Below, one piece after another: positions 35,204 through 42,157 of a stretch of 42,157 bases of DNA. The translations under genes were made by a program, and so were the position numbers. The notes below the pieces were generated by a model, which saw only the letters and a program-made list of their open reading frames with translations, was not told the origin of the DNA and did no database searches. The DNA comes from Burkholderiales bacterium (GTDB lineage: Bacteria; Pseudomonadota; Gammaproteobacteria; Burkholderiales; Usitatibacteraceae): positions 1-42,157 of the forward strand of contig JANYBL010000065.1 of NCBI GenBank assembly GCA_025360815.1, read 5' to 3'. The stretch's first letter is position 1. Every line of letters begins with the position of its first letter.

Positions 35204-35800
35204 TCAGCCCAACATCCGCTCAATATATCGCGCCACTAAGTCGATTTCCAGATTCACCTTCGAGCCCGTTTGCAAGCCGCGTATGGTTGTAACTTGATGA
35301 GTATGGGGGATGATGTTAATTTCAAATAGCGCTTCGCCTTGCTGCAAATCTTTCACGCTATTTACCGTTAGCGAAATGCCATTGACAGTGATCGAGCCTT
35401 TGCGGGCAACATATTTGGCGAGCTCGCTCGGCGCTCTGATTTCGAGCCGCCACGATGCCCCCAGATCTTCCATCGCAGTGACGGTGCCCAAGCCGTCCAC
35501 GTGGCCGCTTACTAAATGGCCGCCCAATCGATCGCCGAACCTTAATGATTTTTCTAAATTTACTTCATTGCCTAGTTTTAAGCCGGTCGTCAGAGACAGT
35601 GTTTCGTTGGAAACATCGACAGCAAACGTTTCGCTTGTTTTCTCAACGACAGTTAGGCAAACGCCGCTGACGGCAACCGAATCACCGATGGCGACATTGT
35701 GCAGCCCTAGACGCTGCGCCTCGATCACGAGGCGGGTATTTTCGGGATTCACTTCTGCCTGTTGGATCGTACCTGTCGTTTCAATAATGCCGGTAAACAC
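35204..35800 (-). CDS. ribE: Riboflavin synthase, alpha subunit
   Basis: Riboflavin synthase (198 residues) dismutates two 6,7-dimethyl-8-ribityllumazines to riboflavin. It starts with the invariant MFTGIIE and has two lumazine-binding repeats, the first with SVAVSGVCLTVV near 40-51 and the second with SITVNGISLTVN near 136-147. GGHLVSGHVDG links them. It lies 50 bases downstream of ribD. Riboflavin is the precursor of FMN and FAD, which the two ApbE proteins in this window use. The gene is also called ribC in some systems. Confidence 0.95.
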   Translation of the reverse strand: MFTGIIETTGTIQQAEVNPENTRLVIEAQRLGLHNVAIGDSVAVSGVCLTVVEKTSETFAVDVSNETLSLTTGLKLGNEVNLEKSLRFGDRLGGHLVSGHVDGLGTVTAMEDLGASWRLEIRAPSELAKYVARKGSITVNGISLTVNSVKDLQQGEALFEINIIPHTHQVTTIRGLQTGSKVNLEIDLVARYIERMLG

Positions 35801-35850
35801 GTTGATGTTTCCTATCTATGCTGTTTGTTGAGCCCGGCTGTTTAGGCCGT

Positions 35851-37062
35851 TTATAAAAGTTGCTTGTTTTGAACCAGCGCGGTGATGCGCAAATCGCCTC
35901 CCACCATGCGTTGATCCGTGATCGTTAATGCTATTTTATCGCGCAACCGCTCAAGCTCCTGCATCGCAAATATGCCGCGCGCAGAACCGCCCAGAATGCT
36001 CGGCCCCATATAAAAAATAATTTCATCAACCACGCCAGCTTCGAGCAGTGAGCCATTCAGCTTTGCGCCAGTTTCTACCATGATGTGATTTAGTGCTCTG
36101 GCAGGTCGTTTCGCCAGCATTTTCATCATCGCGGCCAAATCCACTTTGCCTTTTACCGGTTCCGTCGGCACACACACCACTTCAACACCCATCGCGACCA
36201 GCGCTGCCGCGCGCACTTTATTGTCGGATGCCGTCATGATCATGGTGTTGCCGCCTTCCAACACCTTCATCCCATCACGCACATCAAGTCTGCTATCAAG
36301 CAGAATTCGTAATGGCTGGCGTTCAATTTTTAGCGCGTCGTTTCCACGATTATCGCCCGGTAGATTGCGCACCGTCAGTTCGGGGTCATCAGCTAAAGCC
36401 GTACCAATGCCCGTCATTACTGCACACACTTTGGATCGCAACAAATGCACATCGCGCCGGGCGTCGTCGCCAGTAATCCATTTCGATTCACCGTTTGCCA
36501 ATGCGGTTTTACCATCCATGCTTGCCGCAACTTTCAATGTCACCCACGGTTTGTGTTGGGTCACACGTTTTAAAAACGCCTTCAATTGATCTGCCGCCAG
36601 CGCCGCCATCAGACCGATTTCAACCTGAATACCCGCCTCGCGCAGATTGTCGTGGCCTGCCCCATCGACACCATGAAACGGATCGTGCAATGCGGAAACA
36701 ACTCGCGCCACTTTTGCGTTGATCAACAAATCAGAACAGGCTGGCCCACGTGAATTGGCGTGCAGGCTGCATGGCTCAAGCGTCGAGTAAACGGTCGCAC
36801 CAATGGTTGATTCGCCATTCATGGCGCACATCGCCAACGCCGCCGCCTCCGCGTGCGGACGACCACCGGCTTGGGTAAAGCCGCGGCCAATGATGCGCCC
36901 TGCGTTCACGATCACGCAACCAACATGCGGGTTCGGTGAGGCAATCCCGCGACCCCGCTCCGCGAGACGCAAGGCTTCCGCCATCATGGCGTGGTCTGTA
37001 GCGCTAAACACCGCGGTGGCGATAAGCCCTTCGGTTGCGCGAAATGACGTTACGACTGACAT
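35851..37062 (-). CDS. ribD: Bifunctional riboflavin deaminase/reductase RibD
   Basis: RibD (403 residues) carries out two steps of riboflavin synthesis. The N-terminal deaminase domain has the zinc motif PHAEAAAL near 68-75 and TLEPCSLHANSRGPACSD near 95-112. The C-terminal reductase domain starts with PWVTLKVAASMDGK near 169-182 and includes the WITGDDAR segment. The first 25 residues are longer than in most homologues, so a later start is possible. It follows nrdR by 25 bases. No FMN riboswitch precedes it. Confidence 0.95.
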   Translation of the reverse strand: MSVVTSFRATEGLIATAVFSATDHAMMAEALRLAERGRGIASPNPHVGCVIVNAGRIIGRGFTQAGGRPHAEAAALAMCAMNGESTIGATVYSTLEPCSLHANSRGPACSDLLINAKVARVVSALHDPFHGVDGAGHDNLREAGIQVEIGLMAALAADQLKAFLKRVTQHKPWVTLKVAASMDGKTALANGESKWITGDDARRDVHLLRSKVCAVMTGIGTALADDPELTVRNLPGDNRGNDALKIERQPLRILLDSRLDVRDGMKVLEGGNTMIMTASDNKVRAAALVAMGVEVVCVPTEPVKGKVDLAAMMKMLAKRPARALNHIMVETGAKLNGSLLEAGVVDEIIFYMGPSILGGSARGIFAMQELERLRDKIALTITDQRMVGGDLRITALVQNKQLL

Positions 37063-37087
37063 TGATTCTGCACTTTACTTCTGCGCT

Positions 37088-37537
37088 TCACTTCTGAACT
37101 TCGCGAATGGCCGTTTTGAATTCTTCCACATCGGAAAAACTACGGTAGACAGACGCAAATCGCACATAACCCACTTCGTCCATTTGCTTTAATTCGGCCA
37201 TCACCATTTCACCCACTTTGCGTGAGCCCAGCTCACGCTTGGCCTCGTTCAACAATGTTTGCTCAATGCGATCAATCGCGGCGGCGACATGCTCCTCGCC
37301 CACCGGCCGCTTGTGCAACGCACGGTGAAAACTCGTCTCTAATTTTTTACGCGAAAAATCCTCCCGTTGGCCGTTGGATTTGACAATCGTCGGCATCCGC
37401 AGTTCAGCCGTCTCATAGGTAGTAAATCGCTTGTGGCAGACAGTGCAACGGCGGCGGCGGCGAACAACATCCCCTTCCTCGGACACGCGAGAATCAATGA
37501 CTTGTGTCTCTTGGGCGCTACAGAAGGGGCATTTCAT
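37088..37537 (-). CDS. nrdR: Transcriptional repressor NrdR
   Basis: NrdR (149 residues) represses ribonucleotide reductase genes in response to ATP/dATP. The N-terminal zinc ribbon has the four Cys in CPFC (3-6) and CTVC (about 31-34), followed by the basic helix and RFTTYE. The ATP-cone domain follows (about 49-139, [15 protein letters not shown] onward). It starts 13 bases after glyA, the usual order. Its targets are outside the window. Confidence 0.96.
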   Translation of the reverse strand: MKCPFCSAQETQVIDSRVSEEGDVVRRRRRCTVCHKRFTTYETAELRMPTIVKSNGQREDFSRKKLETSFHRALHKRPVGEEHVAAAIDRIEQTLLNEAKRELGSRKVGEMVMAELKQMDEVGYVRFASVYRSFSDVEEFKTAIREVQK

Positions 37538-37550
37538 TATTTGTTACAGA

Positions 37551-38795
37551 CTATCCGTAAACCGGAAACTGCTTGGTCAACGCATGTACTCGTGCTTTGA
37601 CCGCAGCTAGTTTGGTCGGATCACTCGCACCTTCGAGCGCATCGGCGACTAGATTGGCTGTAAGTTCGGCCTCAGCCTCCTTGAATCCACGCGTCGTCAT
37701 TGCGGGTGAGCCCAAGCGAATCCCAGAGGTAACGAACGGCTTTTCAGGATCGTTTGGAATCGCGTTTTTATTGACCGTGATGTGTGCCTCGCCCAGCGCT
37801 GCTTCCGCAGCCTTACCAGTGATCGATTTAGCGCGGAGATCAACCAACATCACGTGCGATTCGGTGCGATCCGAAACAATCCGCAAGCCGCGTTTCTTCA
37901 ACGTCTCGGCCATCACATGCGCGTTCTTCAATACCTGGTGTTGATACGCTTTAAATTCTGGCTGCAGCGCCTCGTGGAATGCGACTGCCTTACCGGCGAT
38001 CACATGCATCAGTGGGCCGCCCTGAATGCCAGGGAAAATCGCGGAATTGATTTTTTTCTCGTGCTCGGCTTTCATCAAAATAATGCCGCCTCTCGGGCCA
38101 CGTAAGCCTTTGTGCGTCGTCGTCGTAACCACATCGGCGTGCGGTACCGGGTTCGGGTACGCTCCGCCAGCAATAAGGCCGGAGTAATGCGCCATATCGA
38201 CCATGAAAATAGCGCCGACATCGTTGGCGATCTTTGCGAAGCGCTCAAAATCAATCTTCAGCGAATAAGCCGATGCGCCTGCCAAAATGAGCTTCGGACT
38301 GCTCTCGTGCGCGAGGCGCTCGACTTGGTCGTAATCGATTTCTTCTTTCGCGTTTAAGCCGTACGAAACCGGCTTAAACCATTTGCCCGACATATTGAGC
38401 GGCATCCCGTGCGTCAAATGACCGCCCTCCGCCAAGCTCATGCCGAGGAACGTATCGCCTGGATTCAACAGCGCAAAAAACACCGCCTGATTGGCCTGCG
38501 AGCCGCTATTGGGCTGCACATTTGCCGCCTCGGCACCAAACAATTTTTTGACACGATCAATCGCTAGGGTTTCGACAATATCAACGAACTCGCAGCCACC
38601 GTAATAGCGCTTGCCGGGATATCCCTCGGCGTATTTATTGGTGAGCTGGCTGCCCTGCGCCTCCATCACTGCGGGGCTGGTGTAATTCTCGGAAGCGATC
38701 AGCTCGATATGGTCTTGCTGGCGCTGGTTTTCTTGGGTGATTGCCGCAAAAATTTCGGAGTCAGTTTTTTGGATGGTGTCTTGGCGTGAAAACAT
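37551..38795 (-). CDS. glyA: Serine hydroxymethyltransferase
   Basis: GlyA (414 residues) interconverts serine and glycine with tetrahydrofolate, supplying one-carbon units. The PLP lysine lies in [14 protein letters not shown] (about 223-236). Other family segments are [16 protein letters not shown] near the N-terminus, [16 protein letters not shown] near 54-69, and [13 protein letters not shown] near 195-207. The length is normal. It heads the glyA-nrdR-ribD-ribE run. The 121 bases upstream hold no recognisable riboswitch. Confidence 0.97.
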   Translation of the reverse strand: MFSRQDTIQKTDSEIFAAITQENQRQQDHIELIASENYTSPAVMEAQGSQLTNKYAEGYPGKRYYGGCEFVDIVETLAIDRVKKLFGAEAANVQPNSGSQANQAVFFALLNPGDTFLGMSLAEGGHLTHGMPLNMSGKWFKPVSYGLNAKEEIDYDQVERLAHESSPKLILAGASAYSLKIDFERFAKIANDVGAIFMVDMAHYSGLIAGGAYPNPVPHADVVTTTTHKGLRGPRGGIILMKAEHEKKINSAIFPGIQGGPLMHVIAGKAVAFHEALQPEFKAYQHQVLKNAHVMAETLKKRGLRIVSDRTESHVMLVDLRAKSITGKAAEAALGEAHITVNKNAIPNDPEKPFVTSGIRLGSPAMTTRGFKEAEAELTANLVADALEGASDPTKLAAVKARVHALTKQFPVYG

Positions 38796-38916
38796 GGTGT
38801 GGATGCTCGGTGAGTAGCGCGTGATAGCGGTTTAGGAAGTATTGCTGCATTCAATTTACGATCGAGTAATTTTAACATGCCGCCCACAACCGTAGGCTAG
38901 CAACTTCGTTTAACCA

Positions 38917-39831
38917 CTATGGGTTGTGGATTAGTCGTTCAATTCTGCCGCCAGCAGCATCGACGGCCAAATAGCGGGCCCCGCATTGGGCGAGCCATTC
39001 TGCACCCTTATTTCCCTCGTGGAGCATCGCAATCGTCGAAATACTCCCCGCCACCAGACAGCTCGGCGCGAACACTGTCACGCTCTGCAAACCATGCACC
39101 GATTCGCCTGTCTTGGGATTCAGGATGTGGGAATGTCGCCGACCCGCAAAATCAATGAACCGCTCGTAATCACCACTGGTGGCGACAGCGCCTGAGGCAA
39201 TTGGAAACGTGGCGAGTAAGGCGTTTTCATCGCGCGGATGGCGAATACCAAGCTGCCAAGGCTCGCCGTTGGCGTGTGGGCCTGTCACCACCACATCGCC
39301 ACCCAAATTCACGAAACCATGACGAATGCCGTAAGACAGCAACACCGCCGCAGCTCGATCCGCGGCGTATTCTTTGCCGAAGCCGCCAAAATCGATCTCC
39401 ATGCCGGTTTTCGGGAGGAAGATGGTTTGTTTTTGCGCAATTACTGTGCGCTCGACCGAGTGCCAAGCGATCAAAGGCAGCAGCGGCGCGACAGCATCAG
39501 CACTCGGTGGCCGATCTAATTTGAAGTTCCAAACGCGCCGCAAAACCCCCGATGTGATGTCAAATCGCCGATCTGATTGCTGATAGCAAATATCGGCAAA
39601 GTCAAGCAACTGCGCAGTCTCTGGGTCGATCTCGATTTTTTCAAAACCTGCAGCGCGATTGATTTTTGTGATGACGCTGTCAGCTTGATAGCGGGAATAT
39701 TTCGCTTCGATCCGCTTCACTTCAGCAATCGCTACGGCGGCTGCACGGTCGGCCGCCTCGTGCGATTCGGCATATAGCTCGATGATGTTTTCGCCGGCCA
39801 TCGCGCGAAAGTGGTGGATGGTGTGTTGCAT
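38917..39831 (-). CDS. apbE: FAD:protein FMN transferase-like protein (second ApbE)
   Basis: A second ApbE-family protein (304 residues from the ATG at 39831; a TTG at 39867 is also in frame). It has FRAMAGENIIELYA near the N-terminus, FDITSGVLRRVW near 91-102, EIDFGGFGKEYAADRAA near 146-162, and NLGGDVVVTG near 179-188. The C-terminal motif reads V-A-G-S-I-S-T where typical ApbE has A-D-A-x-x-T, so the metal-binding Asp appears to be Gly. It may belong to a variant subfamily. There is no signal peptide and no FMN-binding target gene beside it. It differs clearly from the cassette copy. Confidence 0.82.
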   Translation of the reverse strand: MQHTIHHFRAMAGENIIELYAESHEAADRAAAVAIAEVKRIEAKYSRYQADSVITKINRAAGFEKIEIDPETAQLLDFADICYQQSDRRFDITSGVLRRVWNFKLDRPPSADAVAPLLPLIAWHSVERTVIAQKQTIFLPKTGMEIDFGGFGKEYAADRAAAVLLSYGIRHGFVNLGGDVVVTGPHANGEPWQLGIRHPRDENALLATFPIASGAVATSGDYERFIDFAGRRHSHILNPKTGESVHGLQSVTVFAPSCLVAGSISTIAMLHEGNKGAEWLAQCGARYLAVDAAGGRIERLIHNP

Positions 39832-39994
39832 GAACTGAGCGTAACTTATTATTAAAACAGTTTGCAAATCAGTGTGGTCATCAAAGCACCCTAGTCTAGG
39901 TTGCGACGCCGCCTGAACGACGTCAAACGCGAGCTATACCTCTTGGAACGCCCCGCCGGTGCTAGAGTCTGGTGATTGTTATAAAAGCAAACAA

Positions 39995-40030
39995 AATAAA
40001 AAGCCGCATGAAATCATGCGGCTTTTTATT
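39995..40030. terminator. Bidirectional intrinsic terminator downstream of typA
   Basis: Perfect 17-bp arms: 39995-40011 and 40014-40030, with GCCGCATGA/TCATGCGGC as the core and A/T runs on both outer sides. It stands 24 bases past the typA stop and should end typA transcription before the second apbE gene. Confidence 0.9.
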
Positions 40031-40053
40031 TTACCTAACAGCCTTCTTAGACA

Positions 40054-41868
40054 CTAAGCCGCTTCGCGCGATGCCTTCTTGCGCTCATGCTCGAGCAAGA
40101 ATCGCTTGCGGATACGAATGTTTTTTGGTGTGATTTCTACCAACTCATCATCATCAATAAACTCAATCGCGGACTCCAACGTCATTTGAATTGGCGGCAC
40201 CAAGGCAACCGCTTCATCAGTACCAGAAGAACGCACATTGGTAAGCTGTTTACCTTTGATTGGATTCACAACAAGATCGTTATCACGGCTATGGATACCG
40301 ATGACCATGCCGTTATACAAACGCTCGCCCGGCGTAACAAACATCCGGCCACGGTCTTGCAGTTTCCATAGCGCGTAAGCGACGGCATCGCCTTGTTCAC
40401 CGGAGATCAAAACACCGTTGCGACGTGAGGCGATTTCGCCGCGCATCGGTGCGTATTCGTCGAACACATGGCTTTTCAAGCCGGTGCCACGCGTTAAGTT
40501 CATAAATTCAGTTTGGAAGCCGATCAAACCACGGGCTGGAATACGGTAGTCAAGGCGTGTACGGCCACGGCCATCAGACACCATATCGACCATATCGCCA
40601 CGGCGTGCACCGATAGCTTCCATGACAGGGCCTTGATGAACTTCTTCAACATCAAGCGTGAGCATTTCAAACGGTTCACATTTTTCGCCGTTGATTTCTT
40701 TAATCATGACGCGGGGTTTACCGACCGCCAATTCATAGCCCTCGCGGCGCATGTTTTCCAGCAAAATCGTCAAGTGTAGTTCACCACGGCCGGAGACCAT
40801 GAATGAATCGGTGTCTTCTGTCTCAGCCACTTTCAACGCCACGTTAACGAGCAACTCTTTATCCAGGCGCTCACGCAACTGGCGTGATGTAACAAATTTA
40901 CCTTCCTGGCCGGCAAACGGTGATTTGTTTACCTGGAAATTCATGGTCAAGGTCGGCTCATCCACGCCCAAAATTGGCAGTGCTTCCGGCTTGTCCATAT
41001 CGGCCAAAGTACAGCCAATTGCCAAATCCTCAATACCGGAAATCAGCACGATCTCGCCTGCTTCGGCGATATCCAGCGGCACTTTGTTCAAGCCTTGGAA
41101 GCCTTGCACAGCATTTACGCGCGCTTTTTTCGGCGGCTTATCGCCAATCATTACCATCACATCTTGCGCGGGTTTGATCGAGCCACGGCGCACGCGGCCA
41201 ATGCCGATCCGGCCCACATAGGTCGAATAATCAAGTGCTGAAATTTGTAATTGCAGCGGCGCATCCGCATCGCAATCCGGCGCTGGAACGTACTTCAAGA
41301 CCGTTTCAAACAGCGCACGCATATCGGTTGCGGGCTCTTTCAAATCGAGCATCGCGTAGCCGTTCAATGCCGAGGCGTAAACAACCGGAAAATCAAGCTG
41401 CTCTTCGGTTGCACCCAGCTTGTCCATCAATTCAAACGTCGCGTTGATGACCCAATCCGGACGTGCACCGTCGCGGTCAACTTTGTTAATCACAACGATC
41501 GGCTTCAAGCCAAGCGCCAGGGCTTTTTTAGTCACAAAACGCGTTTGTGGCATCGGGCCTTCAACCGCATCCACCAGCAACAACACGCCATCGACCATCG
41601 ACAATACACGCTCAACTTCTCCGCCGAAATCGGCGTGGCCTGGGGTATCAACGATGTTGATGTGCACCCCTTCAAAATCAATCGCCGTGTTCTTGGCAAG
41701 AATGGTAATGCCCCGCTCTTTTTCGAGATCGTTAGAATCCATCACGCGCTCGGCAATATGCTGATGCGCCGCAAACGATCCGGCTTGGTGAAGGAGCTTA
41801 TCGACAAGGGTAGTTTTACCGTGGTCAACGTGGGCAATAATGGCGATGTTTCTAAGGGCGCGTGGCAT
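40054..41868 (-). CDS. typA: Ribosome-associated GTPase TypA/BipA
   Basis: TypA (604 residues) is an EF-G-like translational GTPase that aids 50S assembly and stress or cold adaptation. G1 AHVDHGKTT is near 12-20, the switch region ERGITI near 51-56, G3 DTPGHADF near 74-81 and G4 NKVD near 128-131. It lacks the EF-G domain IV and has the BipA-specific C-terminal domain ([19 protein letters not shown]). The length is normal. The start has a poor ribosome site. An IS200/IS605 element lies about 220 bases upstream. Confidence 0.97.
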   Translation of the reverse strand: MPRALRNIAIIAHVDHGKTTLVDKLLHQAGSFAAHQHIAERVMDSNDLEKERGITILAKNTAIDFEGVHINIVDTPGHADFGGEVERVLSMVDGVLLLVDAVEGPMPQTRFVTKKALALGLKPIVVINKVDRDGARPDWVINATFELMDKLGATEEQLDFPVVYASALNGYAMLDLKEPATDMRALFETVLKYVPAPDCDADAPLQLQISALDYSTYVGRIGIGRVRRGSIKPAQDVMVMIGDKPPKKARVNAVQGFQGLNKVPLDIAEAGEIVLISGIEDLAIGCTLADMDKPEALPILGVDEPTLTMNFQVNKSPFAGQEGKFVTSRQLRERLDKELLVNVALKVAETEDTDSFMVSGRGELHLTILLENMRREGYELAVGKPRVMIKEINGEKCEPFEMLTLDVEEVHQGPVMEAIGARRGDMVDMVSDGRGRTRLDYRIPARGLIGFQTEFMNLTRGTGLKSHVFDEYAPMRGEIASRRNGVLISGEQGDAVAYALWKLQDRGRMFVTPGERLYNGMVIGIHSRDNDLVVNPIKGKQLTNVRSSGTDEAVALVPPIQMTLESAIEFIDDDELVEITPKNIRIRKRFLLEHERKKASREAA

Positions 41869-42084
41869 GGAATTCGGTTTCGGTTAAAAGTTGCGAGTGT
41901 GGAGCAATTAAATTGCCATAAATTGTTAAGACAACTCGATATTTTAGCACGCCATTATGACAAGTTCGAGCTATTTGTGCGGCGCATCAAATTAGGAAAG
42001 ACGATTGTGGCGATAGCAACCAATCTGAGCGGGGTTCGAAATTGTAGACGGACAACTCACTTAGTTATGTGTACAAGACACAAC

Positions 42085-42157
42085 TTGACATCCTCCCCGC
42101 TCTAAAGGACGGGGATTCCTACGGCGCTGCACGATGATTTGCGTAGTCGCTTCGGTG
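42085..42157 (-). mobile_element. Right end of an IS200/IS605-family element
   Basis: CATCCTCCCCG followed by CGGGGATTCC is the characteristic subterminal hairpin of IS200/IS605-family right ends. Stem 42094-42102 pairs with 42107-42115 with one mismatch and a TAAA loop. On the minus strand the element would end just after it, with TCAA at 42088-42085 as a plausible cleavage tetranucleotide. The element continues beyond the window; the left end and any tnpA are not visible. Confidence 0.7.
42102..42157 (-). CDS. tnpB: C-terminal end of a TnpB (IS605 OrfB) gene, cut by the window edge
   Basis: The minus-strand frame entering at the right edge ends with PKRLRKSSCSAVGIPVL and a TAG at 42104-42102. 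The stop lies inside the hairpin that marks the right end of IS200/IS605-family elements. In these elements tnpB typically ends right at this hairpin. TnpB is an RNA-guided DNA nuclease. Only 18 codons are seen and none of the catalytic residues, so the assignment rests on position. The rest lies outside the window. Confidence 0.5.
   Translation of the reverse strand, partial: PKRLRKSSCSAVGIPVL

Noticed and set aside
37063-37087. Possible FMN riboswitch before ribD
   Set aside because: The gap is only 25 bases and shows none of the conserved RFN sequence.
38796-38916. Possible glycine or folate riboswitch before glyA
   Set aside because: I could not match any conserved core sequence or stem pattern.
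38885-38929. CCACAACC / GGTTGTGG inverted repeat near the second apbE stop
   Set aside because: One arm lies in coding sequence, there is no T-run, and 8 bp at this distance can occur by chance.
39891-39901. CCTAG-T-CTAGG palindrome upstream of the second apbE
   Set aside because: Too short to support an operator, with no second copy nearby.
41251-42105. 284-codon plus-strand frame reaching past the typA start
   Set aside because: Almost wholly antisense to typA, rich in His/Arg/Asn, and it ends at the insertion-element hairpin.
1-42157. CRISPR array, tRNA or rRNA genes
   Set aside because: No regularly spaced repeats with unique spacers and no cloverleaf or rRNA-like sequence were recognised. 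The 14-bp repeats near feoA are contiguous and without spacers.

Overview
The window looks like a chromosomal segment from a betaproteobacterium (Burkholderiales/Nitrosomonadales type). No rRNA or tRNA is present, so this rests on gene order and protein character. The left half carries the conserved translation and envelope block rpsB-tsf-pyrH-frr-uppS-cdsA-dxr-rseP-bamA-skp-lpxD-fabZ-lpxA-lpxB-rnhB, ending in a SpoU-type rRNA/tRNA methyltransferase. This block lies on the minus strand, so it is read from about 17.75 kb down to 1.2 kb. map and glnD point the other way, as they do beside rpsB in many proteobacteria.

Regions. (1) 1-1.04 kb: a SemiSWEET sugar transporter and a YhhQ-type queuosine-precursor transporter. 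(2) 1.18-17.58 kb: the block above, which makes ribosomal proteins, EF-Ts, UMP kinase, ribosome recycling factor, undecaprenyl-PP, CDP-diacylglycerol, MEP-pathway isoprenoid precursor, the site-2 protease RseP, BamA, Skp and the first lipid A enzymes. Stop/start overlaps (ATGA, TAATG) show translational coupling. (3) 17.8-18.4 kb: an orphan membrane protein. (4) 18.4-23.4 kb: a five-gene minus-strand cassette lying between rpsB and map. It encodes a Tat-exported TIGR03118-like protein, a porin, a periplasmic FMN-binding protein, the flavin transferase ApbE and a small b561-like membrane cytochrome. (5) 23.6-28.7 kb, plus strand: map, glnD and an MFS exporter. (6) 28.7-32.7 kb, minus strand: feoA, feoB, a Cys-rich FeoB-associated protein and a GT28/MGDG-synthase-like glycosyltransferase. 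(7) 32.8-39.9 kb, minus strand: a small membrane protein, a peptide deformylase, a methylthioinosine phosphorylase, riboflavin synthase, ribD, nrdR, glyA and a second ApbE. (8) 40-42 kb: typA/bipA, then at the right edge the right end of an IS200/IS605-family element with the last codons of its tnpB.

The most interesting reading joins regions 4 and 6. Each operon begins with a sigma70-like promoter whose start-site region is covered by the same Fur-like 7-1-7 operator, TAAGAAT-n-ATTxTxA. Region 4 encodes what looks like an electron path from the quinone pool (b-type cytochrome) to a covalently flavinylated periplasmic protein, with its own flavin transferase and outer-membrane porin. Region 6 encodes Fe(II) import. 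I propose, as inference, one iron-starvation regulon that reduces Fe(III) in the periplasm and imports the Fe(II) through FeoAB.

Other points of interest are a structured rpsB leader, structured intergenic RNAs around tsf and glnD, five degenerate 14-bp tandem repeats in the feoA leader, and an omega-RNA/guide candidate at the IS200/IS605 right end. All alignments and motif calls were made by eye; no database search was run.
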